DNA of 64,000 bases from Cyclobacterium sp. (GCF_014762705.1 NZ_JABURL010000089.1:1-64000), one strand, 5' to 3'. Positions 38,126-47,288 are shown, numbered from the stretch's first letter. Translations and numbers: made by a program. The notes: generated by a model from the sequence alone, not told the origin.

Positions 38126-39591
38126 GCTTTGGGAATCAGGTCGCACATGATCCTGGCAGAAAGCAGACATAAGGGTATCCCCCCTCCTGGGTGCACACTT
38201 CCTCCACAGAAATAAAGTCCTTTTATACTTGAAGAAAAATTGGCATGCCGCAAAAATGCAGCGTACCTGTTGTTTGAACTGTTCCCATAAAGTGCCCCAT
38301 TTGCAGAAGACGTTTTAGACTCTATGGTAATGGGATCGAGTATTTCTTCTACCGCAATCAGGGGTTCAATATCTGTATGGAGCGTGCGGTTGATTTTATG
38401 GATGATGGACGCTCTGGCCCTGGCCTTTAACAGTTCCCAGTTTTGCCCCTGGTTATTGGGTACATTGATCATGGTAAACCAATTCATGCAGTTTTCCGGG
38501 GCATCGTCTTTTTTATGAACCGAAGTGATGTTGATGTAAACGGTAGGATCTTCACTAATGCTTTTTTTGTTGAAAATATGGTCAAATTCCCCTGCATAAT
38601 CTTCACTAAACAAGATATTGTGTAGGTCCAGTTCAGGAAATTCTTTCCTGATGCCCCAGTAAAATATCAATGCGGAACTGGATTTGGGCTGTTGCAATAA
38701 CCTGGTGGGCTGATTCTGGTCTTTGAGAATAGTCTTATAGGCATTTACCATATCCATATTATTGACTACCAGGTCTGAAGCCTGAAACCTGCCCTGAACC
38801 ACCACGCCTTTGGTCACTTGCTTTTCAACCACAATTTTATCCACAGGTTTGTTAAATGAAAAACTTACTCCCAGATCAGTGGCAAGCGTATACAGGCTTT
38901 GGGTGATGGCATGCATTCCCTTTTCAGGAAAATAGGCTCCCCTGTTAAATTCCAAATGGGGAATGATGTTCAGGGTAGCGGGTGTTTGGTAGGGATTGGA
39001 GCCATTGTAGGTGGCATATCTGTTAAAAAGTTGCACCAGCTTTTCATTGTCAAAATGATTTTTGTTGGCCTGGTTCATGGTATTGAACAAGCCCAATTTG
39101 CCCAATCTCAGGTAAGCCTTCAAGGCTTTTTTGTTTATCCAGGTGCCCCACTTGTGCAGGGACCTGTGCATGAAAAGCGGAGCGAGGTAATTGTAAATGT
39201 ATGCGGATTTGTCAAGTGCCTTTTTGATATTTTCAGGGTTTTCCCCCAAGTTTTTTTCTACTTCATTTGCAAACGCCTCCCTGTCGGCAAAAGCCCGGAG
39301 ACGGGTGCCATCCTCCCAAAAATAATGGCAATTCACCTCAAGCCGCTTATAGTGAAAATGCTCTCTGGCGGTTTTACCTGAAAGGGCAAACAGTTCATCC
39401 ACCTGTTCGGGTAAGGTGAAAAGGGATGGGCCCATATCAAAGCGATAGCCCTGGATGGAAATTTCAGAAAGTTTCCCTCCCGGGTAGGCATTGGATTCAA
39501 AAACCTGTACCTGATATCCCTTATTGGCCAGCCTGATACTTGCCGCCAGTCCTGCAATTCCCGAGCCGATTACAATTGCTTTTTTTCCCAT
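38122..39591 (-). CDS. CrtI-family carotenoid desaturase (possibly CrtD-like)
   Basis: FAD-dependent desaturase of the phytoene-desaturase family, 489 residues. The N-terminal dinucleotide-binding motif AIVIGSGIAGLAASIRLANKGYQVQVFESNAYPGGK and RFDMGPSLFTLP are diagnostic. The C-terminal GLYFCGGSVHPGGGIPLCLLSARI is the CrtI FAD signature. A second CrtI-family gene sits at the window's right end beside a sigma factor. In Bacteroidota that make 3-hydroxylated or 3,4-desaturated carotenoids, the copy outside the cluster is often the later-step enzyme CrtD, so this copy could be that (inference). It lies 35 bases after a DsbA-family gene on the same strand. Confidence 0.88.
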   Translation of the reverse strand: MGKKAIVIGSGIAGLAASIRLANKGYQVQVFESNAYPGGKLSEISIQGYRFDMGPSLFTLPEQVDELFALSGKTAREHFHYKRLEVNCHYFWEDGTRLRAFADREAFANEVEKNLGENPENIKKALDKSAYIYNYLAPLFMHRSLHKWGTWINKKALKAYLRLGKLGLFNTMNQANKNHFDNEKLVQLFNRYATYNGSNPYQTPATLNIIPHLEFNRGAYFPEKGMHAITQSLYTLATDLGVSFSFNKPVDKIVVEKQVTKGVVVQGRFQASDLVVNNMDMVNAYKTILKDQNQPTRLLQQPKSSSALIFYWGIRKEFPELDLHNILFSEDYAGEFDHIFNKKSISEDPTVYINITSVHKKDDAPENCMNWFTMINVPNNQGQNWELLKARARASIIHKINRTLHTDIEPLIAVEEILDPITIESKTSSANGALYGNSSNNRYAAFLRHANFSSSIKGLYFCGGSVHPGGGIPLCLLSARIMCDLIPKA

Positions 39592-39626
39592 ATTTGTAAA
39601 ACTAAAAGGAAATGGAAGAGTTCAGG

Positions 39627-40274
39627 CTAAATCAGGGATTCCGTTTTCCATTCCTTGAAAGCCTGGGCGAGGGTGTTCTGAAATACTTCGGCTTCCTGAG
39701 CACCGCTAACGGCATATTTCCTGTCAAATACAAAGAATGGAACCCCTTTAATCCCCAATTGCCGGGCTTCCAGGATATCCTTTTTTACCTCAGCAGCATA
39801 TCGGTCTCCGGCAAGTATTTTATCAGCTACTTTCAATCCGATTTCTTCCGACAAATGAATCAGGGTCGATTTGTCGTCAATATTTTTCCCCTCGGTAAAA
39901 TAGGCTTTTAAAAATCGCTCCTTCGCCTGTTGCTGAAGGTTCTGGTCCCTGGCATGGTGCAACAACCTGTGGGCCTGAAAGGTGTTGGCGACAATGGCTT
40001 TTTCCAATTGATAATCCAAGCCGACAGCAGCTGCCTGCCTCCCGACATGTACATTCATTTCGGCAACCTGCTCCAGGGTCATGCCTTTTTCCCTGGCCAA
40101 AAATTCATTGACGGAACTATCAGGATCTGTTTGCATGTCGGGCATTAACTGGAAACTCCTGTAAATTATCTGCAGTTCATCAGACAGCTCAAAAGTCTGC
40201 AAGGCTTTTTCAAATTTACGTTTGCCTATGTAGCAAAAGGGGCAAACAATATCACTCCAAATTTCTATTTGCAT
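39627..40274 (-). CDS. DsbA-family oxidoreductase (FrnE-like)
   Basis: Cytoplasmic thioredoxin-fold protein of 215 residues. It has the active-site motif CPFC near the N-terminus (IEIWSDIVCPFCYIGK), an inserted helical domain, and the cis-Pro loop GVPFFVFDRKYAVSGAQ near the end. These match FrnE/2-hydroxychromene-2-carboxylate isomerase-type DsbA relatives, which act in thiol redox reactions and oxidative-stress defence. No signal peptide is present. The start was set at the Met before QIEIWSD, since a longer reading adds 19 atypical residues. It may be cotranscribed with the carotenoid desaturase downstream. Confidence 0.9.
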   Translation of the reverse strand: MQIEIWSDIVCPFCYIGKRKFEKALQTFELSDELQIIYRSFQLMPDMQTDPDSSVNEFLAREKGMTLEQVAEMNVHVGRQAAAVGLDYQLEKAIVANTFQAHRLLHHARDQNLQQQAKERFLKAYFTEGKNIDDKSTLIHLSEEIGLKVADKILAGDRYAAEVKKDILEARQLGIKGVPFFVFDRKYAVSGAQEAEVFQNTLAQAFKEWKTESLI

Positions 40275-40539
40275 GTCCGTACTTAATTTTAGGGCGAATA
40301 ACATCGAATCCCGAATCCACAGAACAAACAATTGATAGGCTGGCTTCGGTTCAGTCTATGCGGATTATTTAAGAAACCATAAAAGGGTAATAGTAACCTG
40401 AGGTGTACAGGTTTTGGCATTTTAGCCACAGATTTTCACGAAATGGAGGTACTAATCACCTTCAGCAAGGTTTTTGATATAAAATATACTAACTTGATCA
40501 ACCGAATAGCATTTTATTTCCATATAATATTGATGTAGT

Positions 40540-40881
40540 ATGACAGAGATCATTACCACCATTAAAAAATTGATAGAAGTAAGGTTTAAAATCTTAAAAT
40601 CTGAAATCCTGGATGAGATTAGTAGCATTGCTGCGAGGGTAGGCATCTTACTGCTAATGGTTTTGGCAGCGTCCTTTATCCTGTTGTTTGGCAGTATATC
40701 GCTAGCTTTTTATTTTAGCGAACTTCATGGCAGCACTTCCGTGGGGTTTTTATTATTGACGGGAATTTACTTTTTGTTATTCATCATCTTATACCTGGTA
40801 AGGAATGCCAATTTTGTTCAAAAAGGGTTTAAAAATTCACTTTCCCGGTACGTGTTTTTATTCAAGAGTAAAAAGGATTGA
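40540..40881 (+). CDS. Phage-holin-superfamily III / DUF1469-type small membrane protein
   Basis: 113 residues with an N-terminal amphipathic segment (about 1-30, KLIEVRFKILKSEILDEISS). Two transmembrane helices (about 35-57 and 68-90) and a basic tail follow. This is the layout of the small 'phage holin family' proteins common on bacterial chromosomes; nothing here indicates a prophage. It is the first of three closely spaced genes with the next small protein and a GGGP-synthase-like enzyme. Function unknown. Confidence 0.75.
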   Translation: MTEIITTIKKLIEVRFKILKSEILDEISSIAARVGILLLMVLAASFILLFGSISLAFYFSELHGSTSVGFLLLTGIYFLLFIILYLVRNANFVQKGFKNSLSRYVFLFKSKKD

Positions 40882-40883
40882 TC

Positions 40884-41216
40884 ATGGATGAAGCATTAAA
40901 AAGGCAATCTGAGGAATTGGAACAAACCCTTCAGAAGCAGCTGGAGTTGTTGAAGCAGGATTCCAGGGTGTATATCAAAGTAGGAGGTATAGCCCTGATG
41001 GGAGGGCTATTGGCTGTGGGTACCGTCAGGTTATTCTCCGGAAGCGGCAAAAAAAAGCAGGCGATAAAAAAGAGCAAAGGAAAACAAAAAAAGAAATTCA
41101 GCATACTGCGAAATATCAGAAACAGGTTTTTTTGGATGGCCCTTGATTATGGTAAGTCAAGGCTTTTGGAGCAGTTGGTGGCAAAAGCTAGTGAAGAGAA
41201 TGAACCAGGGAAGTGA
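40884..41216 (+). CDS. Small single-helix membrane protein, lysine-rich
   Basis: Not recognised. 110 residues: an acidic/Gln-rich N-terminal helix (MDEALKRQSEELEQTLQKQL), one hydrophobic segment (about 35-53) and a strongly basic Lys-rich stretch (about 56-75). It begins two bases after the previous small membrane gene, and its last 17 bases overlap the start of the GGGP-synthase-like gene, so all three are probably translated together. The paired small membrane proteins may work with each other. Confidence 0.7.
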   Translation: MDEALKRQSEELEQTLQKQLELLKQDSRVYIKVGGIALMGGLLAVGTVRLFSGSGKKKQAIKKSKGKQKKKFSILRNIRNRFFWMALDYGKSRLLEQLVAKASEENEPGK

Positions 41217-41979
41217 ACTAAGAGACCTTCTTCTCCAAAGAAAAAAGGAAGGGTCCAAATGCCTGGCCCTTTTGGTTGATCCTGAAAAAATGGATCAACA
41301 AACTTCTTTTGATGAACTGATCCAAAGTTCTTCTGACTTTGCCATTGACTTTTTCTTTGTGGGTGGAAGTCTGGTAAACCGGGATAAACTGACAGCCTGT
41401 CTTCAACGCGTCAAAAGACTTGCTGCAGGAAGCGTTCCCATCATCCTTTTTCCTGGAAGCGCCATGCAGCTTTCAGAAGAGGCAGATGGTATTTTATTTC
41501 TATCCCTTATATCCGGTAGAAATCCGGAATTGCTGATAGGACAACATGTACTTGCAGCGCCAAGTTTGGCCAAAAGTGCTTTGGAAATCATCCCTACCGG
41601 GTACATGCTGGTCAATGGGGGAAATGCAACCAGTGTGGAATATATCAGTCAAACCATCCCGATTCCCCATGACAAACCCGATTTGGCAGTGGCCACTGCG
41701 CTGGCGGGAAAGTACCTTGGCTTATCCGTGTTTTATTTGGATGCCGGGAGTGGGGCAGAGCTACCGGTTTCTTCTGAAATGATCCATGCAGTAAATCGAC
41801 ATACAGGATGCCCATTGATTGTAGGGGGAGGGATTAATTCTTTGGCCAGGGCAAAGCAGGCCTGGAAGGCCGGTGCTGATGTGCTGGTCATTGGCAATGG
41901 GGCAGAAAAAAACCCCAGCCTGATAGCTGAGGTCCTTCATTATGCCAAATGTTATAATGCCTCACTGAACGTTAATTAA
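41200..41979 (+). CDS. Geranylgeranylglyceryl-phosphate-synthase-like protein (GGGPS/PcrB family)
   Basis: TIM-barrel prenyltransferase family that joins a polyprenyl diphosphate to glycerol-1-phosphate, the first ether bond of archaeal lipids. The 259-residue protein has the family segments CLALLVDPEKM (Asp near the metal), FFVGGSLVNRD, VPIILFPGSAMQLS and GYMLVNGGNATSVEYI. The C-terminal YLDAGSGAELPV and PLIVGGGINS are also present. Bacteroidota carry group II GGGPS, for which activity has been shown in vitro, while the in vivo lipid is unclear. The start is at an ATG overlapping the upstream gene by 17 bases. Its 3' end overlaps the AraC gene by 18 bases. Confidence 0.9.
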   Translation: MNQGSELRDLLLQRKKEGSKCLALLVDPEKMDQQTSFDELIQSSSDFAIDFFFVGGSLVNRDKLTACLQRVKRLAAGSVPIILFPGSAMQLSEEADGILFLSLISGRNPELLIGQHVLAAPSLAKSALEIIPTGYMLVNGGNATSVEYISQTIPIPHDKPDLAVATALAGKYLGLSVFYLDAGSGAELPVSSEMIHAVNRHTGCPLIVGGGINSLARAKQAWKAGADVLVIGNGAEKNPSLIAEVLHYAKCYNASLNVN

Positions 41980-42891
41980 AGATTCTCTCCTTCTCATTTT
42001 ACCGGCAGGAAGTCCATACATCATTTTAAATCTTCTGCAAAAGTAAGCTGTATCCTTATACCCTACTTCCTTGCCTATATCCCGGATGCTTTTTTTGGTG
42101 GTTCTGAGTAATTCTACGGCAGCTTCCATCCTCTGGTATTCGATATAATCCTGTGGGTTGATCCCTGTAAGCATTTTGAAATACTGGCCAACATAGTCTT
42201 CCGAGACATTGGCCACTTTTGCAAGAACCTTGTTAGAAAGGTCTCCTCCAATGTTCTTTTTGATGTAATTAAACATGTCAATAAGCCTGGGATCTTTGAA
42301 ATAGGTGCTATTTGTGGACAATTCCTCAACAAAAAGCCTGTTTTTTAAGATATGCCTGACAAGTTCTACTACCAGCAGTTCGGTATATAACTTGATCACC
42401 CTTTCCTTACCTGGGGTAGCTTGTTCGGATTCTTTTACCACATCTTCAATGATAGATGCGATCCTGTCATTGAAACGGATTACAAATGCAGGAATCCCGA
42501 GAGAATTAAAAAAATTAACCACATCAAATACCTTCGCTTCAAAGGAAAGTGAGGTGATGCAGTCATTTTCCTCATTTTTAATGTCTTTAAAACTTATGGT
42601 TTGGAGGTACTTCTTTTTGTTCTCCAGGAAACTTTCATTGTTAGTTTCGTTCCTTTTGGTGACCGTACCAAAAGAAACCTTCGTAGACCTGGCAGCAGGA
42701 ATAAAAAGTATTTCTCCCTCATTTACAGACTCTTGGTCCTCTCCAAAGTTTAAAGAACCCCTGTGAAGAAGGATGGCTGTGTTTTCAGAATCTGAATAAT
42801 CGGTGATGGTAACGGGCCGTTCTATTTTAAAGTTGTTTCCTTTAACGTACCTAACTCCAACCGACTCGATCACCTTATTGTAATATTCCAT
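41962..42891 (-). CDS. AraC-family transcriptional regulator
   Basis: DNA-binding regulator of 309 residues. The C-terminal AraC domain (about 205-300) has two helix-turn-helix units: NKVLAKVANVSEDYVGQYFKMLTGINPQDYI and SIRDIGKEVGYKDTAYFCRRFKMMYGLPAGKMRR. The N-terminal part (about 1-110) looks like a cupin-type sensing domain (ILLHRGSLNFGEDQESVNEGEILFIPA). Neither its effector nor its target is clear. It is flanked by unrelated genes and converges on the GGGPS-like gene with an 18-base overlap. A TACTTTTG -7 box lies 27 bases upstream. Confidence 0.9.
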   Translation of the reverse strand: MEYYNKVIESVGVRYVKGNNFKIERPVTITDYSDSENTAILLHRGSLNFGEDQESVNEGEILFIPAARSTKVSFGTVTKRNETNNESFLENKKKYLQTISFKDIKNEENDCITSLSFEAKVFDVVNFFNSLGIPAFVIRFNDRIASIIEDVVKESEQATPGKERVIKLYTELLVVELVRHILKNRLFVEELSTNSTYFKDPRLIDMFNYIKKNIGGDLSNKVLAKVANVSEDYVGQYFKMLTGINPQDYIEYQRMEAAVELLRTTKKSIRDIGKEVGYKDTAYFCRRFKMMYGLPAGKMRRRESLINVQ

Positions 42892-42917
42892 GATTAGTGC
42901 CTTTAGGTTTACTTAAG

Positions 42918-42925
42918 CAAAAGTA
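42918..42925 (-). promoter_or_regulatory. Candidate -7 box for AraC regulator
   Basis: On the - strand TACTTTTG fits TAnnTTTG, 27 bases before the start codon. The nearest TTG upstream is 24 bases away, longer than usual. The same flanking sequence, AATATACTTTTGC, occurs in the panC promoter. Confidence 0.4.
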
Positions 42926-43031
42926 TATTATTTTTTTGATTTGTTAGGACAATTATAGATAAAAAATTAGAATAAACTAAATTTCGATATGAAAATTAAT
43001 ATATTTTTTTAAAAATCCATAGCTTATGCAA

Positions 43032-44171
43032 TTATCTTAAAATACTCCGGGATATAACTATTTTTTGAATCTCTGAAGTGCCTTCATAAATCTGGGTGAT
43101 TTTGGCATCACGCATCATGCGTTCTACATGGTATTCCCTTACATATCCATAACCTCCATGGATTTGTACCGCCTCTGTTGTGGTTTCCATGGCAACTTTT
43201 GAGGCATACAGTTTGGCCATGGCACTGAGTTTGGAATAATCTTTACCCATATCTTTGGTTTTTGCAGCTTTCATGCAAATCAGTCTTGCTATTTCAATTT
43301 CCATATCCATATCAGCCAGTTTGAACTGGATGGCCTGATGTTCTGAGATGGGTTTTCCAAAGGTGTATCTTTCCCTGGCGTATTGCAATGACCTTTCAAA
43401 GGCTCCTGAAGCCAGTCCCAATGCTTGAGCCGCTATGCCGATCCTACCTCCGTTCAGGGTCTCCATGGCAAATTTAAACCCAAAACCCAGGTCCCCTATC
43501 CGGTTTTCTTTGGGTATTTTTACATCCGAGAACATCAGTGAATGAGTGTCTGATGCCCGGATACCCATTTTATCCTCTTTTTTGCCAATTTCAAAGCCAG
43601 GCCAGCCTTTCTCTACAATAAAAACAGAAATACCATGATGGCCTTTTGTACTGTCCGTTTGGGCAATTACCAGGTAAATGTCTGCGGTATTCCCGTTGGT
43701 TATCCAATTTTTGGTACCATTGAGCAAATAATGGTCTCCCATGTCAGTGGCAGTGGTCTTCTGAGAGGTGGCATCTGATCCGGCTTCTGGTTCTGATAAT
43801 GCAAAAGCCCCCAATGATTTTCCGGAGGCCAGCGGCTTTAAATACTGTTGCTTTTGCTGGTCATTGCCATATTTTTCCAAGCCCCAGCAAACCAGGGAAT
43901 TGTTGACAGACATGATGACAGCAGCAGAGGCATCGATTTTGGAAATTTCCTCCATGGCCAAAACATAAGAAATGGTATCCATGCCCCCTCCTCCGTATTC
44001 CGGACTGCTCATCATGCCCAAGAAACCCATTTCCCCCATTTGGAGAATAAGCTCCTTCGGGAAGGTTGCTGCAATGTCTCTTTCAATGACACGAGGTAAC
44101 AATTGGGTAGTGGCAAAATCTCTGGCAGCTTCCCGGACAGCCAGTTGCTCTTGGGTATATTCGAAATCCAT
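43032..44171 (-). CDS. Acyl-CoA dehydrogenase
   Basis: FAD enzyme oxidising acyl-CoA to enoyl-CoA in beta-oxidation or branched-chain amino-acid breakdown. It has 379 residues, the usual length. Visible features are the N-terminal helical domain, the flavin-contacting ALSEPEAGSDATSQKTTA and LNGTKNWITNG. The C-terminal QIHGGYGYVREYHVERMMRDAKITQIYEGTSEIQ includes the position of the catalytic Glu. Sequence alone suggests a short-chain type, but chain length is not certain. A terminator from the upstream metallopeptidase gene separates it from the pan unit. Confidence 0.93.
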   Translation of the reverse strand: MDFEYTQEQLAVREAARDFATTQLLPRVIERDIAATFPKELILQMGEMGFLGMMSSPEYGGGGMDTISYVLAMEEISKIDASAAVIMSVNNSLVCWGLEKYGNDQQKQQYLKPLASGKSLGAFALSEPEAGSDATSQKTTATDMGDHYLLNGTKNWITNGNTADIYLVIAQTDSTKGHHGISVFIVEKGWPGFEIGKKEDKMGIRASDTHSLMFSDVKIPKENRIGDLGFGFKFAMETLNGGRIGIAAQALGLASGAFERSLQYARERYTFGKPISEHQAIQFKLADMDMEIEIARLICMKAAKTKDMGKDYSKLSAMAKLYASKVAMETTTEAVQIHGGYGYVREYHVERMMRDAKITQIYEGTSEIQKIVISRSILR

Positions 44172-44221
44172 GTCTGGTCAGTTAAAAGTCAAAACCTGGA
44201 TAATATACGCTAAAAAATAAA

Positions 44222-44244
44222 AAAGGGGCAATTTATGCCCCTTT
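44222..44244 (-). terminator. Terminator of the pan/metallopeptidase unit
   Basis: AAAGGGGCA, five-base loop, TGCCCCTTT: a 9-bp stem with a U-rich tail on the - strand, 23 bases after the metallopeptidase stop. Confidence 0.85.
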
Positions 44245-44267
44245 AATTCATATAGTTTCGAATTGGG

Positions 44268-44960
44268 TTATTCTCTGCCACCAAAGAAAATAAAGAAATA
44301 ATACGCCAAAGTGGCCATGGAAGCAATTGCTGCCACCACATAGGTCATCGCGGCCCATTTCAATGCATCTTTTGACATACCATATTCCTCAGGGGTGACA
44401 ATATTACGTTCCTGCACCCAGGCGAGAGCTCGTTTACTGGCATCAAATTCAACGGGTAATGTTACCAGACTAAAAAGGGTCAGCATACTGTAGGCTCCTA
44501 CGATGACTACTCCCACTGCCTCATAAGGTAGCCCCAACAAAGCAATCCCTCCAAACAAAGAGGCAATCAGTACAAAATTCAGAATTTTACCACTGACGTT
44601 TTGAATTGGCACCAGGGTAGACCTCAATTGAAGCCAGGTGTAAGATCGGGCGTGTTGTACCGCATGTCCGCACTCATGAGCTGATACGGCTGTTGCCGCA
44701 GCATTTCGGCCATAGTAGACATCAGGACTAAGATTTACCGTTTTGTTCATCGGATTGTAATGGTCAGACAACTGGCCTTCGACGCAGTTTACCTTTACAT
44801 TATGGATACCATGATCTGCCAACATCAATTCTGCGATTTCTTTTCCGGAAAGATTGGCCTTTAAGGCGGTCTGAGAATATTTCCTGAATTTATTCTTGAG
44901 CTTATTGCTCACCACATAACCAATGATCCCAAATACAACTACAATTAATATGATTCCCAT
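44268..44960 (-). CDS. Membrane zinc metallopeptidase (YugP family)
   Basis: 230-residue membrane protein. It starts with a transmembrane helix (about 2-18), followed by the catalytic HECGH motif (VSAHECGHAVQHA), preceded by YYGRNAAATA. Two or more further helices (about 125-175 and 205-226) follow. This is the DUF230/neutral zinc metallopeptidase type; the substrate is not known. It is the last gene of a - strand unit after panC, panD and a flippase-like gene, and ends at a terminator. Confidence 0.9.
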   Translation of the reverse strand: MGIILIVVVFGIIGYVVSNKLKNKFRKYSQTALKANLSGKEIAELMLADHGIHNVKVNCVEGQLSDHYNPMNKTVNLSPDVYYGRNAAATAVSAHECGHAVQHARSYTWLQLRSTLVPIQNVSGKILNFVLIASLFGGIALLGLPYEAVGVVIVGAYSMLTLFSLVTLPVEFDASKRALAWVQERNIVTPEEYGMSKDALKWAAMTYVVAAIASMATLAYYFFIFFGGRE

Positions 44961-44999
44961 TTTCTTTTTATAATTATTTTTTGCTACATAAACGAACCA

Positions 45000-45995
45000 T
45001 CAATGCTGAAGGTTGCTTTCTTTTTTACTCGCTAAAAGAAGCAAACTTAGCCCTCCCAAAGCCATTATGGTCAGCATTTGTGAGGCATGAACGATCATTG
45101 CAAATATCTTGCCCTGCTCTTCAGATATGCCATAAAACAAGAGTATAAATGCCACCATGGCGTGGAAAGTTCCTATACCACCCTGTACCGGGGCCACCAT
45201 TCCTATACTCCCCATTACCAATACCATCAAAACCGAAGATGCTGATAAAGAGCTTGTTGAGGGAATTGCTAGTGCGATCCAATACATCATGAAAAAATAT
45301 ATTATCCAGATCAATACAGAGACGGCCCAAAATCCGAACTGTTTTTTCATTTGAAAGACCGTTTCCAGACCACTGACAAATTGTCGTAAAAACTGTCTTA
45401 CCTTCCCTACCCATCCGGACTGCCTGTACCTGCGGAACGTAAAGTAAACAAGTCCCACTCCCCCTGCCAGAATAACCAGGCCTATGGAGAAATAATTGTT
45501 CATGAAGGCTGTCAATGCGGGAACAGAAACCAGCAAGCCGAAAATTTCCAGAAATATACCTCCTTGAAGTAAGAAAGCCAGGGCAATCATCAAGAACATG
45601 AAGACCATGTCTATGCTTCTCTCCAAAACGACGGTGCCAAACAATTTTCCTATTTTGATAGGGTAGGTCTTGTTTATTGCTCCACACCTGGCCAATTCTC
45701 CTGCTCTGGGGATTAGCAAGTTCATGAGGTAACCAAACATTAAAGCCCAAAAAACATTGCTTGTGCTGACAGGGATTTTTTCACCGGTTTCAATAAGGAT
45801 TTTCCACCTCCATGCACGCAACCAGTAACCCAGAATGCCTACCAATACCGAGGAAGTCAACAAAAGCAAATCTGTGTTTCTAAGAGAGCTCAGGATGGTA
45901 TCCTTATCAATGTCCCGGTACAAATAATAAAAGATGAATACCGCAATAAGCAGGGACACGGTTACCTGAATTCCCTGTTTTATATTTTTGCTCAA
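45000..45995 (-). CDS. Flippase-like integral membrane protein (LPG synthase TM / UPF0104 family)
   Basis: 331 residues with about eight transmembrane helices and the family motifs [28 protein letters not shown] and a late [12 protein letters not shown]. It belongs to the lysylphosphatidylglycerol-synthase transmembrane-domain superfamily but lacks the catalytic synthetase domain. A role as a lipid or polyprenyl flippase is therefore possible and not shown. Its start overlaps the panD stop by four bases (ATGA), so translation is coupled to panD, a combination seen in other Bacteroidota. Confidence 0.88.
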   Translation of the reverse strand: MSKNIKQGIQVTVSLLIAVFIFYYLYRDIDKDTILSSLRNTDLLLLTSSVLVGILGYWLRAWRWKILIETGEKIPVSTSNVFWALMFGYLMNLLIPRAGELARCGAINKTYPIKIGKLFGTVVLERSIDMVFMFLMIALAFLLQGGIFLEIFGLLVSVPALTAFMNNYFSIGLVILAGGVGLVYFTFRRYRQSGWVGKVRQFLRQFVSGLETVFQMKKQFGFWAVSVLIWIIYFFMMYWIALAIPSTSSLSASSVLMVLVMGSIGMVAPVQGGIGTFHAMVAFILLFYGISEEQGKIFAMIVHASQMLTIMALGGLSLLLLASKKESNLQH

Positions 45996-46339
45996 ATCAA
46001 TTGATTTTGATCGTCCGGAAATATGACGATGGGATTGTAGCCTTTGGCTTCTTCAAAATCCATGGATGCATAGGAGATAATGATCACAACATCCCCCACC
46101 TGGGCTTTTCTGGCAGCGGGTCCGTTCAGGCAGACTTGTCCGCTACCTCTTTCCCCTTTAATGACATAGGTTTCCAATCTTTCGCCATTATTGATATTGA
46201 CAACCTGTACTTTTTCATTGGGAATGATATTGGCAGCATCCATAAGGTCTTCGTCTATGGTAATACTTCCCACATAATGAAGTTCTGCCTGGGTGATTTT
46301 TACCCGATGTATCTTTGATTTTAAGAGTTGGATGTGCAT
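45992..46339 (-). CDS. panD: Aspartate 1-decarboxylase
   Basis: Makes beta-alanine for pantothenate and CoA. The protein is 115 residues, near the usual 125. The self-processing site is visible as Gly24-Ser25 in HYVGSITID, where Ser25 becomes the pyruvoyl group. [24 protein letters not shown] and [20 protein letters not shown] complete the double-psi barrel. It lies 16 bases after panC, so the two steps leading to pantothenate are cotranscribed. Confidence 0.97.
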   Translation of the reverse strand: MHIQLLKSKIHRVKITQAELHYVGSITIDEDLMDAANIIPNEKVQVVNINNGERLETYVIKGERGSGQVCLNGPAARKAQVGDVVIIISYASMDFEEAKGYNPIVIFPDDQNQLI

Positions 46340-46355
46340 GGCAATTTATGTTGAG

Positions 46356-47204
46356 CTATTCGCCTATAACAAGATTGTCTATCAGGCGGATATTTTCTAT
46401 GTTGGCGGCAATACATATAGCAAAGGGCGTTCCGTTTACCGGCTTGTACGTCAAAGAGAACCTTTTTAACTCCACCAACTCCAGGTATTCCGGTTGTATG
46501 GCTGCAGGCAAAAGCTCTTCTTCAATAACTTTCTTTCGTATGCTAAACCAATCTCCTCCATTTAAAAGTTCAGTCTTACACTTTTGAAGTGCCTGGTAAA
46601 GTTTAGGTGCCAGGGAACGGCCGTTTTCAGAGAGCCTCAGGTTTCTGGAGGATAAGGCCAATCCATCCTCCTCGCGGACGGTGGGGATCATTTCAATGCT
46701 GGTATCTATAGACAAGTCTTTTGTAAGCCTGCGAATAATGGATACCTGCTGCAGGTCTTTTTGGCCAAAAAAGGCAACATCTGGTTGAAGTATGTGAAAT
46801 AGCTTGGCCACTACAATTGCCACCCCGTTAAAATGCCCGGGTCTGAACCTTCCCTCCATAACTTGCTCCATGGGCCCAAAATCAAATTCAGTGGTAATGG
46901 CTTCCGGGTACAATTCTTTTTCGTTGGGAACAAACACCAGGTCAGTACCTTCGCTGGAAAGAATTTCCAGATCAGCAGATAAAGTACGCGGATATTTTAA
47001 CAGGTCTTCCGGGTTATTGAACTGAATGGGGTTGACAAAGATTGAAACCACAGTAATGTCTGAAACCTTTCTGGAACTTCGGATCAACTCAATATGCCCT
47101 CTGTGCAGGGCTCCCATAGTGGGTACCAATCCAATAGACTTGCCCTGGCTCTTCAAATGCTTAATTTGTTGCCTTACAGCGGGTATGGTTTCAAATTTTT
47201 CCAA
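46356..47204 (-). CDS. panC: Pantothenate synthetase
   Basis: Joins pantoate and beta-alanine using ATP. The motifs are VPTMGALHRGHIELI (nucleotide-binding HxGH), VSIFVNPIQFNNPEDL, FFGQKDLQQ and DGLALSSRN. With the TTG start used here the protein has 282 residues beginning MEKFETIPA, a normal PanC N-terminus, with AAGGAAG six bases before it. An upstream in-frame TTG lies inside the promoter's -7 box and so cannot be the start. It is the first gene of the panC-panD-flippase-metallopeptidase unit. Confidence 0.96.
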   Translation of the reverse strand: MEKFETIPAVRQQIKHLKSQGKSIGLVPTMGALHRGHIELIRSSRKVSDITVVSIFVNPIQFNNPEDLLKYPRTLSADLEILSSEGTDLVFVPNEKELYPEAITTEFDFGPMEQVMEGRFRPGHFNGVAIVVAKLFHILQPDVAFFGQKDLQQVSIIRRLTKDLSIDTSIEMIPTVREEDGLALSSRNLRLSENGRSLAPKLYQALQKCKTELLNGGDWFSIRKKVIEEELLPAAIQPEYLELVELKRFSLTYKPVNGTPFAICIAANIENIRLIDNLVIGE

Positions 47205-47237
47205 AGGCTTCCTTGAGATGGTGTAGCAAAATAGGTG

Positions 47238-47266
47238 CAAAAGTATATTATTTTGATTAAAAACAA
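47238..47266 (-). promoter_or_regulatory. Promoter of the panC unit
   Basis: On the - strand TTG (47266-47264) and TACTTTTG (47245-47238) are 18 bases apart, matching the Bacteroidota -33/-7 arrangement. Transcription would begin near 47231, some 27 bases before the TTG start of panC. Confidence 0.6.
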
Positions 47267-47288
47267 TGGGAATTCCTTATTTTTTTTG

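Noticed and set aside
41143-41199. Upstream extension of the GGGPS-like gene
   Set aside because: The added residues (with WSSWW) are the shadow of the overlapping small membrane gene; family members start near the chosen ATG.
45121-45750. 209-codon open frame antisense-phase to the flippase-like gene (same strand, other frame)
   Set aside because: The in-frame flippase-like protein has clear helices and family motifs; this frame gives an Arg/Trp-rich, unrecognisable sequence.
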